This document shows positions 61,695-64,000 of a DNA stretch of 64,000 bases, piece after piece. Position numbers and translations under genes: made by a program. The stretch is taken from positions 92,734 to 156,733 of the forward strand of contig CALHGK010000014.1 in the NCBI GenBank assembly GCA_938030095.1, given 5' to 3'. A model generated the notes under the pieces. It worked only from the letters and a program-made list of their open reading frames with translations. It made no database searches and was not told where the DNA came from. The stretch's first letter is position 1; each line of letters begins with the position of its first letter. This DNA is from an uncultured Candidatus Saccharibacteria bacterium (GTDB lineage Bacteria; Patescibacteriota; Saccharimonadia; Saccharimonadales; Saccharimonadaceae).

Positions 61695-61818
61695 GCAATA
61701 ACCCTCCTTTTTGTTGTGAAACACAACACCTTAAATATAACGTTCGCATTATAACACTATTGTGCTTATGGTAACAAGGGGTAATTGAACAATGACCGGT
61801 GATACACCTCACGATGCG

Positions 61819-62412
61819 CTATGAGTGGTGGTGCTTGTCGTTGTTACTGGAGCTGTGTTTGGTAGCAATCCACCGCGCCATATGGTATACCACAAGCCCC
61901 AGCACAAGCAGCAACGATAGATACACGAGTATGAATTTTGTTATTGTTGCAATCGTCGCGCTAGCTACAAGTGCTGGGTTTGCGAGTGACGGAAATTGGC
62001 TCAGCATGAACGCAAAAGCTACATTCTCCCACCAGTCGCAAGCAGCAGCCACCACAGGCAGCACAACTATCCACCGAGCCCAGCTCAACTTCCACCGCCG
62101 CAGCGGGAGACGTCGGAGAAAAAACGCCAATGTGCACGCATAAAACACCGCATAGATAACTGCATAACAGGCGTCGATCGGCAAAAAGACATGAAGATAC
62201 GCGCTTCTGCCAGCCTCACCCAAAGCGGCCAATGTATGGTTAATGTGGGCGACACTATTGCCAAAGTTAAGGTCAAGGATTGCCACACCACCAGACACCT
62301 GCGACACATACCAAGCCGCCTGTCGCATCGCAGCCATACCAAGGAGAAAAATTACCAGCAGTCCCCCAATATGGCGAAGCTTTACCGCTTGAATACGACG
62401 AGTTATATGCAT
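61819..62412 (-). CDS. Four-helix integral membrane protein
   Basis: A 197-residue protein with four membrane segments (GGLLVIFLLGMAAMRQAAWY, FLPIDACYAVIYAVFYACTL, WIVVLPVVAAACDWWENVAF, TITKFILVYLSLLLVLGLVV). DWWENVAFAFML near the middle is the most distinctive motif. Minus-strand TATAAT (62419-62424) ends six bases before the ATG, so it is probably leaderless. Function unknown. Confidence 0.7.
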   Translation of the reverse strand: MHITRRIQAVKLRHIGGLLVIFLLGMAAMRQAAWYVSQVSGGVAILDLNFGNSVAHINHTLAALGEAGRSAYLHVFLPIDACYAVIYAVFYACTLAFFLRRLPLRRWKLSWARWIVVLPVVAAACDWWENVAFAFMLSQFPSLANPALVASATIATITKFILVYLSLLLVLGLVVYHMARWIATKHSSSNNDKHHHS

Positions 62413-62476
62413 GATTTTATTATATCTCTAGAGTAGTAGTTTAGCGGAATCGACCCTCCTGGATGAGACAGTCCGC

Positions 62477-63451
62477 TTATGCTCGCTCCGTGACAGATGC
62501 AAAAGCAGTGCTTATATAGCAAGCCACAAATACTACCAGCCACGCCACAAGCGAGACAACGCCTACTGCTGAGCTAGCTAACAGTGAGCTCCCACCAACG
62601 ACCAGAAGGAGCATAACTTGCGAGAAGCCATTAAACGTCCCATGCAGCACAGCAGCGAGCCACACACTTCGGGTCCGCTCAACAACAAAGCCAAGCACAA
62701 GCGACATTACCACACAAAATCCAATGAATAACACTGACCCCGGAAGCGCATTCGCTGTGCCATAGTTATACCCTAGAGCAATCAGTGGAATATGCCACAG
62801 CCCCCACAGCACGCCAATCGTCACATATTTCTTGCAAAATGGCCGTCCAGCAAATGCCTGCGCAAGGTAACCACGCCACATGATCTCTTCCGCCATCGCA
62901 AAGATCGCATTTACCGTTAGTCCAGCCATCAATGCACCAAAGATACCAAGCGGCAACATAGCAAGCGGTGTTGGTGGCATATTCATCGCGCTAGTATCGA
63001 CCGATGTGCCGATGAGCTTCTCAAGGTTGTGCACCAAGTGTCCATTAGTCGTTGCCAGGTGCCCAAAAGTCTCTGGCCACAGCCAGCCAAGAATAGCAAC
63101 GGAGCCTATCATCAATACCACCCAGGCCAAGAATAGCCCAGCGACCAATGCATACTTCTTCACGGTGATGTGCTTTAATGATAACAACGCACGAAATGGT
63201 ATTGGTATGCCAAGCATAAATCGACTCAGTAAGAGCGTATACAGTGGCACTGGCATATACAAAACCGCGATGTACGCCAAGCGCAATACAAGTGCCAGCG
63301 GCGGCGCACTACCACTCGTCACAGCTATAACCGCCCAGTAGCCTCCCCCAGCGAGCGCCGTCAAGACAAAGAGGGTGATTAGTACTTTGTTACGATGCTC
63401 TTTTTTAATGAGAGGGCGTGAATTGGATGTTTTTTCTGTCGTGTTACTCAT
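62477..63451 (-). CDS. CPBP-family intramembrane metalloprotease
   Basis: A 324-residue polytopic protein with the CPBP/Abi motifs: EEIMWRGYL (EExxxR), LWGLWHIPLIAL and LHGTFNGF. These supply the metal ligands. Family members process prenylated or small peptides and often give self-immunity to bacteriocins. Minus-strand TATAAT (63495-63500) lies about 45 bases before the ATG. It neighbours the surface block. Confidence 0.9.
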   Translation of the reverse strand: MSNTTEKTSNSRPLIKKEHRNKVLITLFVLTALAGGGYWAVIAVTSGSAPPLALVLRLAYIAVLYMPVPLYTLLLSRFMLGIPIPFRALLSLKHITVKKYALVAGLFLAWVVLMIGSVAILGWLWPETFGHLATTNGHLVHNLEKLIGTSVDTSAMNMPPTPLAMLPLGIFGALMAGLTVNAIFAMAEEIMWRGYLAQAFAGRPFCKKYVTIGVLWGLWHIPLIALGYNYGTANALPGSVLFIGFCVVMSLVLGFVVERTRSVWLAAVLHGTFNGFSQVMLLLVVGGSSLLASSAVGVVSLVAWLVVFVACYISTAFASVTERA

Positions 63452-63680
63452 ATGTATACACCTAGCCTTTTGCGGTTTTGTTCGTATGAGGTGATTATAC
63501 CACCTTGAAGCTTTTCTCGCTATTTACTTATATAGATAATTGTCTGCCATAACTATATTAGCTCATTTGCTTTATTCTTCTACCGTCGTTACAATAGAGC
63601 TATTAAGACGAAAAGGTTCCGAACGGTTAGTTGCCTAAGGACTCTTTTCTATTTTGTCCCGGCTAACTGACTACCTCAAG
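63452..63680. other. Intergenic region with a possible RNA structure
   Basis: Around 63600-63675, GGTTAG and GGCTAACT-type arms face each other, and the minus strand contains CGGAACCTTTTCG, one base different from the conserved CGGAACATTTTCG of the structured RNA family. The spacing does not match copies A and B. Confidence 0.3.
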
Positions 63681-64000
63681 CTATGTAACCGCCACCTCCT
63701 CCCCCATCGCCTGCACCTGCCACTGGCGCTCGTGGGCAGCGGCGGCTCGGTCGCCGGGGTGAAGGAGGTTGATGACCTTGATGGCGTAGTCGCTAGCCAC
63801 CATGGCGTGCTCTGGCATGTGGCCGGTGCCGATAGCTTGGCCTACCACGCGCAGCACCGCCGTGGTGAGCTCATCCGGCGCTTGGCGGGCCAGCTTGTGC
63901 ACCGCAAAGCCAGCCTGGCGCACATCGTGCATGCGGGCCGCTCCGGCCTGCCACTGGCGGTTGACGGCAAAACCGGCGGTAATGGCCGGGTTGTGCGGGT
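63681..64000 (-). CDS. Imm-5-like immunity protein (5' end outside window)
   Basis: The frame is open to the right edge of the window, so the gene is truncated. The visible 106 residues, with HNPAITAGFAVNRQWQAG, AGFAVHKLARQ and VGQAIGTGHMPEHAMVASDYAIKVIN, match the putative immunity protein (Imm-5-like) pattern with its conserved HxPEHA region. Such proteins are paired with polymorphic toxins. None is visible here. Confidence 0.7.
   Translation of the reverse strand, partial: PHNPAITAGFAVNRQWQAGAARMHDVRQAGFAVHKLARQAPDELTTAVLRVVGQAIGTGHMPEHAMVASDYAIKVINLLHPGDRAAAAHERQWQVQAMGEEVAVT

Noticed and set aside
63600..63680. Fourth copy of the structured RNA family, from CGGAACCTTTTCG
   Set aside because: The 5' block and spacing do not match; one shared motif is not sufficient.
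1..64000. CRISPR arrays, insertion sequences, integrase-type mobile elements, rRNA and tRNA genes
   Set aside because: No regularly spaced repeats, transposase or integrase frames, or RNA gene signatures were seen.

Overview
The window looks like a chromosome segment of a Saccharibacteria (TM7)-type Patescibacterium. This rests on gene content, not on rRNA, because no rRNA or tRNA gene is present. Clues are a reduced gene set with division and peptidoglycan genes split up (no murC-F in the mraZ-murG run), a fusion of sigma-70 region 4 to HARE-HTH winged helices, a competence DprA, LAxTG-type sorting signals and few biosynthetic genes. UGA acts as a stop, so the standard code is used. Many first genes of transcription units have a TATAAT-like box only 6-10 bases before the start codon and so appear to be leaderless. 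Operon-internal and exported genes use ordinary Shine-Dalgarno (SD) sequences.

Layout. 0-6 kb: end of a response regulator with a long Pro/Ala tail, rluB, der, and an actinobacteria-like small secreted protein cassette. 5-12 kb: a metal-flavoured group (CobW-type GTPase, ATP-grasp enzyme, ornithine-cyclodeaminase-like dehydrogenase, CooC-like ATPase, Fur, TerC-like membrane protein) with pth inside it. 12-22 kb: a divergent pair made of a trypsin-like protease and a degenerate relative, then dprA, a CDP-alcohol phosphatidyltransferase, topA, the sigma/HARE-HTH regulator, and a gene interrupted at a run of nine C. 22-24 kb: about 1.9 kb with no convincing gene but several long hairpins. 24-33.5 kb: ftsQ and the minus-strand run mraZ, rsmH, ftsL, ftsI, mraY, ftsW, murG, preceded by MraZ-type repeats and DnaA boxes. 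34-38 kb: glycoside hydrolase family 1, yvcK, a HAD-like protein and galU. 38-45 kb: an accessory block with a KwaB-like (DUF4868) protein, a MoxR-type AAA+ ATPase, its VWA-like partner, a protein sharing the ATPase C-terminal domain, and a PIF1-like helicase. 46-55 kb: metK behind a SAM-I riboswitch, rnhA, hpt and assorted small, immunity-like and membrane proteins. 55-62 kb: a surface block with a secreted B-lectin protein, a GH16 plus propeller-repeat protein and a second propeller-repeat protein, the last two ending in LAxTG anchors. 62-64 kb: membrane proteins and a truncated immunity-like gene.

Main leads. (1) A structured RNA family with two clear copies (6191-6295 plus strand, 38285-38399 minus strand): a 73-nt core of identical length is closed by a long stem whose sequence differs between copies while pairing is kept. 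(2) The AAA+/VWA-like/shared-domain module, whose AAA+ gene has an (AG)8 tract that puts its SD-led ATG out of frame, suggesting phase variation. (3) A second possible contingency locus at C9 (21516-21524). (4) Genome-wide use of leaderless promoters. (5) Two small-protein cassettes with a shared TATATA palindrome and 5' hairpin architecture, one of which looks acquired from an actinobacterial host.
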